The notes below the pieces were generated by a model. The model saw only the letters and a program-made list of their open reading frames with translations. It was not told where the DNA came from and did no database searches. From the NCBI GenBank assembly GCA_020543525.1, contig JAHYIO010000031.1, positions 3,162,001 to 3,226,000 of the forward strand: a stretch of 64,000 bases of DNA, read 5' to 3'. The position numbers and the translations under genes are program-made. How positions within the stretch are numbered: position 1 is the first letter of the stretch; each line of letters opens with the position of its first letter. Source of the DNA: Coriolopsis trogii. Its lineage: Eukaryota > Basidiomycota > Agaricomycetes > Polyporales > Polyporaceae. Shown in pieces: positions 20,092 to 31,143 of this stretch.

Positions 20092-20714
20092 TCATTCATC
20101 CAAGTTGATCGCGCGGCCGAACTTGGCGTACAAGGTGACCTTGAGCTCTTTCATCGTCTTCTCGCACTCTTCTGCGCTGGATGTAAACTTTGCCAGCTCG
20201 TCGTTGAGCGCGGATAGGTCTTTTTCTAGCCTCTTGAGGGCCCGGGGATGGGACATGTGCACGAACGCTTCGCCAACCTTGTACCTGCGCACAGGTAGGT
20301 GGAATTTAGAGGAAAAGAGATGGGATGACAGTGGTCGCGTACATCACAGGTTGGTCTTCGTCCGCCAGCTCGAGCTCCATGGAAATATCATCGAGAGCTT
20401 CCTTCTCCGCCTTGAGAGCGCATGTCAGAGAACGTTCGTAGGTTGCTTGTCTAGCATACGCACCTTGAGACCCTCGACCTTTTCCTCAATGCTCCGCAAT
20501 CGTGTGTTCAGCTTCGAGAACTCGTTGATCCTCTGCTGGTCCTCTGAGGAAATTTCGAGTGAGCAAAATCCAGAGGGTGCGCGTGGAGGCGGGTCAGCAC
20601 ACACCCCATGTCACCTCGGTGTTGTCGTCATGTTCTTCCTCCTGTGATAGCTGTACGGGTGTCAGAGGATAGCAATGCGCCAGGGACGAACGATAGCGTA
20701 CTTGCCATGCGCAT
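20092..20714 (-). CDS. PFD4: Prefoldin subunit 4
   Basis: The start is the ATG at 20714, and the first exon is only nine bases (MRM). It continues with LSQEEEHDDNTEVTW, EDQQRINEFSKLNTRLRSIEEKVEGLK, AEKEALDDISMELELADEDQPVM, YKVGEAFVHMSHPRALKRLEKDL and the closing coiled coil, ending LYAKFGRAINLDE at 20092. This is the beta-type prefoldin layout: two helices around a short hairpin. Prefoldin hands unfolded actin and tubulin to the CCT chaperonin in the cytosol. Four introns fit. The first has a GC donor (GCAAGT...CCGTACAG, 20705-20651). About 360 bases separate it from the divergent sphingosine-phosphate lyase gene, so the two may share a promoter. Confidence 0.88.
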
Positions 20715-21073
20715 GGTGGCGGCGGTCACTGAGCAAGTCGTCCTGAATTTCGTGCAGGGGTTAGGTGTGATTTGGGACGGATAAGCCTCACAATGGACTT
20801 GTTGGTGAGATAAGGGTCCGGGCCGGGTTTGAAGACCGCGTAGCCGACGTCCGTCATTGGGTGGACGCAGCCGGCGGGACGGGCACCGGATACTTAGCAC
20901 ATGCGTCTCAGCCTCTTCTAGGGCGGCGAACTCGGCTTCATCGTCACTGAGACCCATCCTAGACTCCGCGCCATTGCTGTGGGCGTCGTGTACTCTGCTT
21001 TGTACCAGTACGTGCCACGTCTCCTCTTCCCGGACGAACCACACACTCGCCCACCGCCGTCCAGACAGGCAGC
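20715..21073. promoter_or_regulatory. Divergent promoter region between prefoldin 4 and S1P lyase
   Basis: These 359 bases lie between two start codons pointing away from each other. The open frames inside look like by-products of GC-rich sequence. The stretch must hold both promoters and 5' leaders; no clear TATA box is seen on either side. Confidence 0.5.
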
Positions 21074-23377
21074 ATGAACACGGTAGTCACTCGCGCGAAG
21101 GCTGCCGCGTTGGCTCTTTCCCCGGTGGGAAGGAGCTACTGGCAGAACTTCACGAACGCAGTGGTCATCTACCTCTTCCTGACGCGTGCGCTCAAGACGC
21201 ACAGGCACCTACGCGCACGCGGCATCGTGCAGACGGTTCGCGACTTTTACAAATGGGTTCTGCAGGTGCGTGATGCCTTGTTCGTGGTTCAATGCGGGCA
21301 GAGTGTGTAATCTGCGTACGCCTGCAGGAGGCCATTCTCCTCGCGCTCCGTTTCCCCTCCGCGAAGAAGAAGGTCGACGCGGAGCTTGGAAAGGCCAGGC
21401 TCGATATCGAGAAGAGGATGGTCCCGCAAGGTCCTGGCGTGAACCGCAGCTTAGCCCTCCCTCCTCAAGGACACGACCCGCAATGGATTCTGACCGAGAT
21501 GGCGAAGATGGACGAGCAGGCTGGCAACCATGTGGATTGGCGGGACGGCAAGGTGTCTGGCGCAGTCTACCGTGAGCATGTTCCTCCTCTACAGCGTACA
21601 AGGTGTTGAGACGTGTCCGAACAGACGGCGGAGAGGATCTGCAGAAGGTTATCGTTGCCGCGTTTGATCGTTACTGCGTTTCGAACCCCCTTCATCCCGA
21701 TGTCTTCCCCGCCATCCGCAAGATGGAGGCCGAAGTGGTCGCCATGGTCCTCAAGATGTACAACAACCCCACCGGCGCCGGGTGCACGACTTCTGGCGGT
21801 ACAGAGTCCATCATCATGGCCGTCAAGACCTATCGTGATTGGGCGAGGGCCACCAAGGGCATTACGGAGCCTGAAATGTTCGTGTCTATATGCTGCTTCT
21901 TGACGTACCCGTTGAATGGCTGTCCGTCAGGATCATACCCATTTCCGCTCATGCAGCGTTCGACAAGGGCGCGGCGTACTTCGGCATCAAGGTGCACACC
22001 ATCCCAGTACATCCTGAGACGCGTCAGGTCGACATCAAGCGCGTTGCGCGCGCGATCAACCCCAACACGATTCTTGTGAGCGCGGAGGCTGTCATTGCTC
22101 GGGGATAACGGATGTTTACGTTAGGGCGCAGCTCGTTGGATCTGCAGTCAATTTCCCTGACGGGTGCCAGGACGATATTGTCGCACTTGGGAAGCTGGCG
22201 CATAGATACAAGATTGGCCTGCACGTTGACTGCTGTTTGGGGAGTTTCATTATGCCGTTCCTCGAGGAGGCTGGATTCCCTACGCAGCCATTCGACTTCA
22301 GGGTCCAGGGGGTCACTAGTATCAGCTGTGATACGCACAAGGTACGTGAGGCATACGGCAGGTACAGGGGACAATATTTGATCGTTGGCACTAACACCGG
22401 TTCGTGCGCTTCTGCCTATAGTACGGTTTTGCTCCGAAGGTGCGTGCAGTTATGAGTGTGCGCGACCATAGCAAATGAATGTGTGGGATACAGGGCAACT
22501 CTGTGATCATGTACAAGGATGCTGCGCTTCGCCGTTTCCAGTACTACGTCAACCCCGCATGGGTTGGGGGTGTGTATGCCAGCCCTAGCATTGCAGGCTC
22601 CCGGTACGTAGTCCCGGTACGATCCGTTTCATCAAATTGACCGCGCTCTCAGGCCTGGTGCCCTCATCGCTGGAACATGGGCGACGCTGCAGTACATGGG
22701 TCACTCGTGCGTATTCCTCTCCACCATCGACATTGACAGAGGGCCATGGAAACTGAACCCGAGCCTCGTTGACACACCGACAGTGGCTACCTCGAGTCCT
22801 GCAAAGCGATCGTGACCGCGGCGCGCACGATCGCGCACCGCATACGGACCGAGATTCCAGAGCTGCGCGTGCTCGGTAACCCGCCCGCGTCCGTCGTCGC
22901 CTTTGCAGCGGCGCATGGCTCGGCGCTGAACGTGCTCGAGGTCGGGGACGCGATGAGCAAGAAGGGCTGGCATCTGAACGGGATCAGCAACCCCTCTGCG
23001 GTCCACATCGCTTGCACGGTGCGTGTCTCTCTGGCCATCTATCGGCGTACGATGCGAATGTGGGCAGCGGACATGGGCGAGGGGCTGACGAGGATCGTTC
23101 AGCGCTTGACTGTGCCGGTGGTCGATAATCTCATCGCGGACCTGAAGGACGCGGTCGCGGAGGCGAAGCTCGCGCCAAGCGGGAAGGGTACGATGGTGAT
23201 GCTCTACGGTGCGTGTTTCTGCAGCACGAAACTGCCGTCACCGCGCGCTCTGGCTTACACACGCACCCCCGTTCCTCTCTCTCTTCTTTGTCAGGCCTGG
23301 GCGAGTCGAGCCCCGTCGGGTCGACGATGGTCGGGCATCTCGCGGAGGCTTTCTTGGATACGATGTACAAAGCGTAA
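21074..23377 (+). CDS. DPL1: Sphingosine-1-phosphate lyase
   Basis: The enzyme cleaves phosphorylated long-chain bases to phosphoethanolamine and a fatty aldehyde, the exit step of sphingolipid breakdown, at the ER membrane. Exon 1 (21074-21265, 64 codons) carries the N-terminal membrane anchor ([14 protein letters not shown]). The PLP-dependent decarboxylase-fold core follows: [61 protein letters not shown], then [13 protein letters not shown]. The PLP-binding Lys is in ISCDTHK, directly before an intron, and the next exon (22422-22439) is 18 nt, coding YGFAPK. The C-terminal part has [32 protein letters not shown] and ends TMYKA at 23377. Length and motif order match the eukaryotic family. 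Neighbour prefoldin 4 is divergent and functionally unrelated. Confidence 0.93.
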
Positions 23378-26300
23378 GCGACGGCTACGTACGTGCCTTG
23401 GGCCAGACGTCACAGCCTACTAAGTATGTACGATCGGGACTTGGCGCGAAGTGTGACGCTTGTTGTGGTTTGTGATGGGACTTCTTCTCGCAGGGTGTGC
23501 TAAATATACTATAGCTTGTTGTCGGCCAGACGGGCTTGGAACGGCTCTAGGAACCGGCGGACGAGGTAGATGACGAGAGCATTGTCTTCCTACGCTAGCG
23601 AACTCTGTTAGGTATGTACATAACCCTTCCAACTTGTCATGACGCTCCACGGTGAGTTCGCCAGCCGGTGTCCCGAGTCTAGGCACACTGGCCTCTTGTT
23701 TCTGGCTCGCGCTGAGCTCCTCGGAGTTGTACCGTCCGGCGGAGCATCGTTGTTTCCCATTCTCCCACCTGCCGTCGACCTCGAGCGCCCCATCCACTCC
23801 ACCGATCTTCGCGAACGTTGAGGCGGGCCAGCGTCGCCGGGCTGCGGCTGCAAGAAGTCGAAGAGAATGAGCCGAGTGGCGCACTGTGCGGTGCTGAATG
23901 CAGTACTGCACTAGATGCGACCGTTCCAATAGGGAGTTGTTACACTGGCAGGGCTTCCATTGCACTCCATCACTGCTCGAGTGGGGTAGCTCACTATTAC
24001 ATAGCGGCGCGATTCGCGAACTGCGACTGCGACAGAGGAAGCGCCGTCTAGCCGTCGCTCTTTTGTTCTCGACCGTTTGGTCCCAATGCAAGGGAGACGT
24101 TCGCGCCCTGTCCTTTGCTTCGAGTGTCTACGGATGGGCCGATGGTGTGTGTCGCCCCGCTCTTCGAACCGTTGGCCTAGACCCGGTCGTCGGCTGACAA
24201 TAGCCTCGCGGGTAGGCACATGGCGCCCGGATGTCTGCTTCGGCCCTCTGGTGTAGCCTGTAGGAGATGTGGCCATGGGGGGCATGCTCGGGCGGACCAT
24301 CCGACACTGAGGGTGCCTTCGCCCGAAATAAGAGCTCGAGTATAGTGACTAGAATCCATGTTGTTCCCTGACAGGAGACGGGGCACAGACCTATCGTTTA
24401 CAGCACTAGTACTATGTAGTAGAGGAACACTGCGCGAATGTCCTCGGCAGCCGCATCCCAGTACAGCGGGATCGGGCATTGCGCGCGTACACACTCGGTC
24501 TTATCTCTCATGGCGACGTCGCGAAGCACCTCAGCTGCCATATGGGATCGATTCGCTCGCGCGTCGATAACCCAATCGTACCTACTGCTTCCAGCACCGA
24601 CGTGAACGTGAGACCTTGGGATGCCCTTGGTCCTCGACTCGGCCGCCTGCTATGTTACATGTACATAGTTTTCAACAGCGGTCGTCTCAAAACAGAAGCG
24701 TCGTCGATGGGCCGATGGTGCCTGGCGCGTACGAAGTACAGATGCGCAGATCGCGATCTAGGGTGTTTGTGTACGCACGAACGCTCGAAATCTGCCCCCA
24801 TCTGGAGTGCGGGTGAACGAACCGCCTGAACCTTGGCACCGTACAAGTTGTGTGGTGCTATGGCTGTACCGTGTACGGTGTTGCTGTGAACGGCTCCGGT
24901 GGCGTAGAATAAACAGGGCTGCGTCTGGCGGATGTGTGGTGGGGGGGTACGGGGGATGATGATGTCTTGCGTGACGGGTTGCATGGCGGGACCAGCTTCG
25001 CGCTGGTCTGGAGCCGTAGAAAGCTCACGCTGGTGCTTCCAAACAAACGCGACGGGACTCTGCCGAGATGTCTGGACGGTGGTGCAAGGGTCTGGCCAGT
25101 CGACGACGACGACGACGCCATGGATCGCTCCGAACATGGGATGGGAGACAGCGTCCGCTTCCAGTTGCAGCAGGCGCCACCCGCACGCGCCACACCCTCA
25201 AAGTTCCAAGCACTAGGCTACTACTAGGGTACTCGGGAGCCCGTCAGCCTGGGAGAAATGGAAGCGAGGAAGGGGACGATAGTGCTGATGTGCATCGCAA
25301 CACGCACCCGGTTTCTGTGCTGTGCGTGCGCACGCCTCCGCCGAGCGGATAAGGCGAGAATGGGAGAATGGAAGGCGGATATGGATCATGACATACGAAG
25401 GCCGCTCGCCGCGATGGCGAAGCCCCACAAACGACATGTCCTCAGGAGCGCATCCGAGTCCGACTGGTCTAGCCTGTGTGGATATCCTCCCACCGGGACC
25501 ACACAGTGGGACAACGAGGGCAGCCGTAGGCGCACTTGCGGCTTCGAAGCCTCGAAGTTCGGGGCCGCGAGGCGCGAGGCGCGAGAACTTGGAGGGCTAC
25601 GTCGGGTGCAGATACGTACACGGTATAGCGTATACGGATACGGATACGGATGGAGATGATACGTACGTGGATAGCCTCGCGCGTCGCATGAGAGCAGAGC
25701 CGGCAATTGTTGCTACGCCGTGGACGGGACAGGACATATCGATCTCGAGGCACACTCTCGCGCAATCGTACGCGTGCACAGCTCCCATGCAGAAACTGGC
25801 GTTGGAAGACCGGATAGGAAAGGCCTCGGATTTCCAGGAAGTGTGAGGTGGGATGCGCGACGGGCCAGATATGCACAATGGGCACCGTAATCGGAGAGTG
25901 TTTGTGCGTGTCGGACGAGTCTGGACCCTGTATCTGCATCTGCCCAGCCGTATCTCTCGTATCTGGATAGCCCAGCCCGTTCAGGCTTCCCAGGTACGCA
26001 TGAGAGATGGCGCAGACGGCGCAGCCCCCAGCGTTTGCGCATGATTTTGTTTTCCTGGTGGAGCGAGAGCGTACGGCATGCGGCATGGATGACAAACAGG
26101 AACAGAGCGGCTCTCTACTGTGGTGGGCTAGGGGCCTGTGTGGGTGACCTCAAAACACAGACACTGAGCTCGAGTCGCCAACCGGCATGCACGGCACGCC
26201 CCTCGGACGCGAATTCGAAGACACAGCGACGAACGTGCGTCCGCCGACGTGCCCGCTCCGACCAGGCTGGATCTCGGCGGAACCACATCAGACGAACCCG

Positions 26301-28006
26301 CGAAAGGCCCACAGGCTTGCGATGCTTTGTTCCAAAACCCAAATGGTACTCTACATCGCTATACGTAGGTGCAAGGATTCGACGTCGCTGATATAGGCCA
26401 GCGCCTGTGTAGCCTCGCGTTCCTCGCGGGCGCATAGATATAAAGCACAGGTTGGAATCGTAAACGCACCAGGAGTGTGGTCTGGCTGCTGCATCGCGGT
26501 GATGCGGGATCGACGCTGTCACGGCAGCGGCAGGCGCGTAGATAGAGCGTGTGGAAGGCGCAGCGTAGTGGGAACCGCGCGCGCGAGTGAGGACGGGAGA
26601 AAGGAAGGAAGGCGTGGAGGAGCTGACGGGGCAGGACAGCAAGCTTGGTCGCGCCTCGAAGATACTCCTTGAGGGCGAGTTTTCAGGTGGGACGAGCTTG
26701 GATGAGGGATATGAAGGTGGGAAGAAAGGGCTGCAGATCAAACTGTCCTTGGCGTTCACCGAATTCGCCGGAGGGCGCGAAAGCTTCCGTCGGTGCGGTG
26801 CCCTCCGGTGCAGTACCGTGCCCCCTGCCCGGGAGATGCCATGCATACGGTGGCGTCCTGGAAGATGGGAACACAACACGCATTCTCGAGCCATCTGTCG
26901 AATTTTTGCGCAGCAGGATGGGACGGTAATGAGGCGGAACCGAGACGAAGATTTGGGTGATGTCCCTTGTACGCGCGGCGGGATGCAGCAAGAGCTGCAA
27001 AAATCTTCGGGCTCACAAATTTGCATCCGACGGCCACGGCCAGGCCGATGCCATGCAGCGAGTGAGTCGCGCATGCACCTGCGAGGCTTGCAAGCGGTTG
27101 TACAGGGGTGGCGGAAGGATGGTGCGCGAGAGGGTTGCGGAAGGCGATGCATAAGGCAAGCGGCTTCTACGGGCGACCGCCTCCGGAACCTGTATTGGCA
27201 ACGGACAGGGGAGCGACGGGCGATGTACGCGCGCGATAGAGTCTAAAAGAGATTCGAACAAGCTCAACCATAGACGTGCTGCCAGCGCACGATGTGCACG
27301 ACGTTCGTAGTATATTAATCTCACACAAGAGGCAGTGGATTAGAGCACGGGCGGGGACAGGGACAAGGAGGCAGAAAGAGAGACAGGAAGGGCCGCAGAA
27401 GGGCCGAGATGGGCCCGGGATGGGAATAGGAGAGGAAGGAGAGGAGAGGACGGGAGGAGGGACGAGATGGAAGCGTTGTGTGCACGCAGGAGTGGACTGA
27501 AGGGGAAACATCGGTCTTCTCCAGAGCCTTTGTGGCGCAGGGCGTAGCACGGACTTTCCAGATTTCTCGAGCGGAAGCGGCGTCCGCGTTGTGCCACCCG
27601 GTCGTTGTCAACGTCGGGTGGCGATCCTGCGACTGGCAAGGGCAGCGAGGGCAGCGAGGGCGGTGGGGACACTGGAGCGACGGGTCTGGGTGCGGACGGA
27701 GACGGGAGAGACGGACCGGGGGTATGACGTCGGAGGAGGGCGGATTACGGTTATCAAGGCGATAGAGGCGGCGGTAATTGGCATTGGCCCAGACTCGCGC
27801 CGGAATGTCCGAGGGAGGCTCTTTTTCCGGAAAACATATATCGTCGAAGCAGGATCTGGACGACTGCTTCGATTCGAGTGGACAGCGCGTCTGCACAGAC
27901 CTTGCACTCTTGTTGGCTTCTCCCACCAGCTGCGACATCCTCGGCCCTCTCTCCCTCTCCCCTGCCTGGGTGCAGCCCGCACCTCCCTCCTTCTCTTCCT
28001 TTCACC
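23378..28006. other. 4.6-kb stretch without a recognised gene
   Basis: Many overlapping open frames occur on both strands, but none shows a recognisable domain, codon continuity or a consistent exon chain. A short ATACGG-type repeat lies at about 25,621-25,652. A purine-rich strand at about 27,340-27,475 and a pyrimidine-rich leader at about 27,900-28,006 precede the arrestin gene and are probably part of its promoter. No transposon ends were found. Confidence 0.5.
27340..27475 (+). promoter_or_regulatory. Purine-rich tract upstream of the arrestin gene
   Basis: About 135 bases are mostly G and A (repeats of GGGAC, AGGAAGG, GAGAGGA), roughly 550 bases before the arrestin start. Such tracts in fungal promoters can exclude nucleosomes or bind GAGA-type factors; here that is only inference. 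Confidence 0.35.
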
Positions 28007-31000
28007 ATGTCTTATGTACTCGCCCGTCCCTCCACTCCTCCTCCGCCCCCAGAGGAGGATCCCCTCTCCGCCGCCCTCCATGCTGCCTTGCGGCCCTTTG
28101 ACCCAAATCCCGTCCTCCCTCCTCCCCCAGAGTTCCTCCAGCACCAGCAGTCCTACCACCGCGATCGCTACGACATGCCTCACAAGGAAAAGTCAAGCAA
28201 GCACCCTCATCTCGAAATTCATGTCAACTCCGATGTCCTCTGCCTCCGCGGCACCGGCGTCGACGTCAACCCCGCCCTCCTCAGCGGCAACGTAGTCCTC
28301 CAGCTCTCAGAGCCCACATCCATCAAGCAGATCACCCTCCAGTTCAGAGGCAAGGCTCACCTCCCTGCATCTGCTGCAGAACCGTGAGTACTCATCTCCC
28401 TCGTCGTCCTATGACCTCCTTCTTTGTCTCGCGCTCGCGTCGCCACTTCGCACATGGCGCCGTACTCCATTCATTCTCGCTGCGAATCTTCTCGTGCACT
28501 CGCCCCCGCAGCACTTCCCTGCCACAGACAGCCTCAGCCGAGGCTGTTTATGGCGCGCGTATATCGCCTTCTGCCATCATGCGCCTCCCGTTCGCGCACG
28601 AGACCATCCTTCTCGCGCGCGATTCACGTCTTCCCCGCGATGTCCCGCTCTGCGCGTGAATATTGTGCTGATCCTCTCCCTTTCATAGGCTCGCGCTCAG
28701 CTCCTCCCAGCTGACATACGTCGTCTGCAACCATGAGTGGTCCTTCCTCGAGGGCGACCGCACACACGCCCATACCCTCAAGGCCGGTCGCCACCTCTTC
28801 CCCTTCCAGCTCCAAATCGGCGGCTCGCTCCCATCCTCCATCTACACATCCGCTCTCGGTGGCGCGTCCGTCCAGTACAAGCTGCGCGCACAGGTCCTTC
28901 GCGGCGGCTTTGGCCTCACCCACCGCGACATCACCGCGGTGACTCCCGTGACGATCATGCGTGGTTTCAGCACCGAAGCGCTAGAATACCAGCAAACGCT
29001 CGAGATCGAGAACACCTGGCCCGAGAAGCTCATGTACTCGATCATGATCCCCCATAAAGCCTGGGCGGCGGGCGAGAAGCTTACGGCAGTCGTCAAGTTC
29101 CAGCCGTTGGTCAAGGGCGCTCGCGTCCTCACTGTGACGACAACGATCAACGAGACCGTCAAGCTCTGGTCGCGTTCTGGCTGCCAGGAGAACACCAGGG
29201 TCATCGCGAGCACCAAACACGACATCGTCGACGGCAAGGCGGTATGTGTCGACGAGAAGATCCATCGTTTCCGGGTTCCATTACTCTCCGGACACAATCA
29301 TCATACCACGCGCCAGTCCGTCTCGACGGCGAACACACCTGCACACACTCCAGGGTTCTCATCCCACTCGCATCATTCGAGCGCAAACGGCCAGGTTTCA
29401 GGATCGTACTTCCCTGCTGTTGCCTCCGGCTCGAGTTCGCCATCTCGCCCGCCGTTCGAATTGGCGCCGTTGACCACGACCACGACCCGGTCATCTACCT
29501 CCAGCGGCAGTGCTCCTCAGGCTCAGACGAGCGCTGAGGGGTCCGCTCAGCCATCCACCAACACGAGTTCGATTGATCTTCCACCGCCGCAGGAGGGATC
29601 GGAGCTCCTTATGGAGCCCGAGACGGACGTCGTGACGACTCTCAACATTACGGTCCCAATGCACGCCACGCCCAGCCATTCGCTCGAGGTGAGTTCACTC
29701 ATGCAACTCTTTCCTTTCACATTTTCTGATTATATGCGACAGCCGATCCAAGTCACGCACAGAGTGAGATGGTCCATCCTCATCGCGAACCTAGACGGAC
29801 ACACTTCCGAGCTTCGTTGCTCGCTGCCGATCCACGTTCTCGACGCTCGCCTCGCCGACGAAGCCCGCGTGGCAACGCTAGCGACACGCCGACTTCTTCT
29901 CGGATCGTCCGATGTGGAGGGTGGCGAAGCCGTCATCGGGAACCAGGAAGAAGACTCTGAGGTCCTCCCGTCCTACCCCTCACACGTTCGCGACCGCGTC
30001 GCGAACGCCTATCTTCCAGATGCTGCCACTCTGCGCGTGGCGAACGCGTGGGTGGTCAACGGGATCAGCCCGACGATTCCCGAGCGCTCCGCACACACTC
30101 CTGGCGTACACTCGGACACCTCGAGCGGGATCGCAAGCCCCGCGGCGCCGCTCGAGACGTGGCAAGTCGGTCCGGGAATGAGCCGAGCGATCCCGCGGAG
30201 CGAGCACCTGCCGCACGAGCCCCAGCCGGGGGCGCACCCGCTCGAGTGGGTGAACACGGAGCTGCTGCTGAGTCTGGGACGGGAAGCGCCCGAGGCGCCG
30301 CCTGCGGTCGTGCAGCGGGCGACGCCGCCGAGTCGGACGCCGCCCGAGGGACACTCTGGGCACGCGAGCGCGCACACGAGTCGGCATGGGAGCCGGTTCC
30401 CGAGTCGGCGGGGGAGCCGAGCGAACAGTCGGGCGGCGTCGCCTGAGCGGAGCGGCAGCTCTACGGACCTCGCGCACGCGGCGGCGGCAGCAGCAGGAGG
30501 GGCGACGATGGAGAACGGGGGCGCGGGCGGGGCGGCGCTTCCGCGGATGCGCTCGGAGGAGACGTTTGTGCATAGCCACAGCACGGCGAGCCGGAACATG
30601 CACGGGCTGTTCAACATTGCGATGAAGCCGTTCACGTCGCTGACGTCTACGTTCAGCCTTGGCTCGCGCTCTGGGAGCCATGCGAACCTGGCGGCGATGG
30701 CGCAGGGGAGCGGGAACGGGGCGGGGGGCACTGGCACTGGCCCTGGGTCGGGGGCGGGGTCGGGGGCGGGGACGCCTGCGCTGGCGCCGGAGCCGCTGAC
30801 GAGCCAGGAGATGCTGCATCATGCGTTCACGCAGGTGCCGGACTATGATATGGCGAGCCGGGGGTTCTTGGGCGGGGGGATCACGCCGCTGTCGAGCCTG
30901 CGCGATCTGCCGACGTACGAGAGCGTGGCGGCGGAGATCCGGCGGGGGAGGCAGGGCGGGGCAGGGGCAGGGGTGGAGGCGGGAGGGGCGATCGGGGCGG

Positions 31001-31143
31001 GGGAGAGGAGCTTCAGCGAGGGGGACTTGGCGGGAATGTTTGCGGCGGCGGGGGCACGGGTGGGGCAGGGGACGAGCGTGCATGGGATGCGGTCGGGGGT
31101 GGCTGCGAGGGCGATGCCGCGGACGGCGGTGTTCACGCCGTAG
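28007..31143 (+). CDS. Alpha-arrestin-like (ART/ALY-type) trafficking adaptor
   Basis: The start is the ATG at 28007 after a pyrimidine-rich leader. Exon 1 (to 28383) has a Pro-rich start and the arrestin N-fold (LEIHVNSDVLCLRGTGVDVNPALLSGNVVLQLSEPTSIKQITLQFRGKA). After a 305-nt intron come HEWSFLEGDRTHAHTLKAGRHLFPFQLQIGGSLPSS and SVQYKLRAQVLRG, the arrestin hallmark. The C-fold is YSIMIPHKAWAAGEKLTAVVKFQPLVKG. A 54-nt intron lies at 29689-29742; 29242-29316 may be another, since both keep the frame. The second half is a long disordered tail rich in Ser, Gly and Ala with PY-like LPSY and LPTY motifs. In yeast such adaptors recruit the Rsp5 ubiquitin ligase to plasma-membrane transporters. The last 900 bases are extremely G-rich on the coding strand. 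Confidence 0.82.

Noticed and set aside
20748..21044. Possible N-terminal extension of prefoldin 4
   Set aside because: The minus-strand frame there is not in register with a splice to MRM, and prefoldin 4 normally starts close to the EDQQ block.
27608..28183. 191-codon minus-strand frame over the arrestin start
   Set aside because: It overlaps the arrestin leader and exon 1 in antisense and consists of Arg/Gly-rich shadow sequence.
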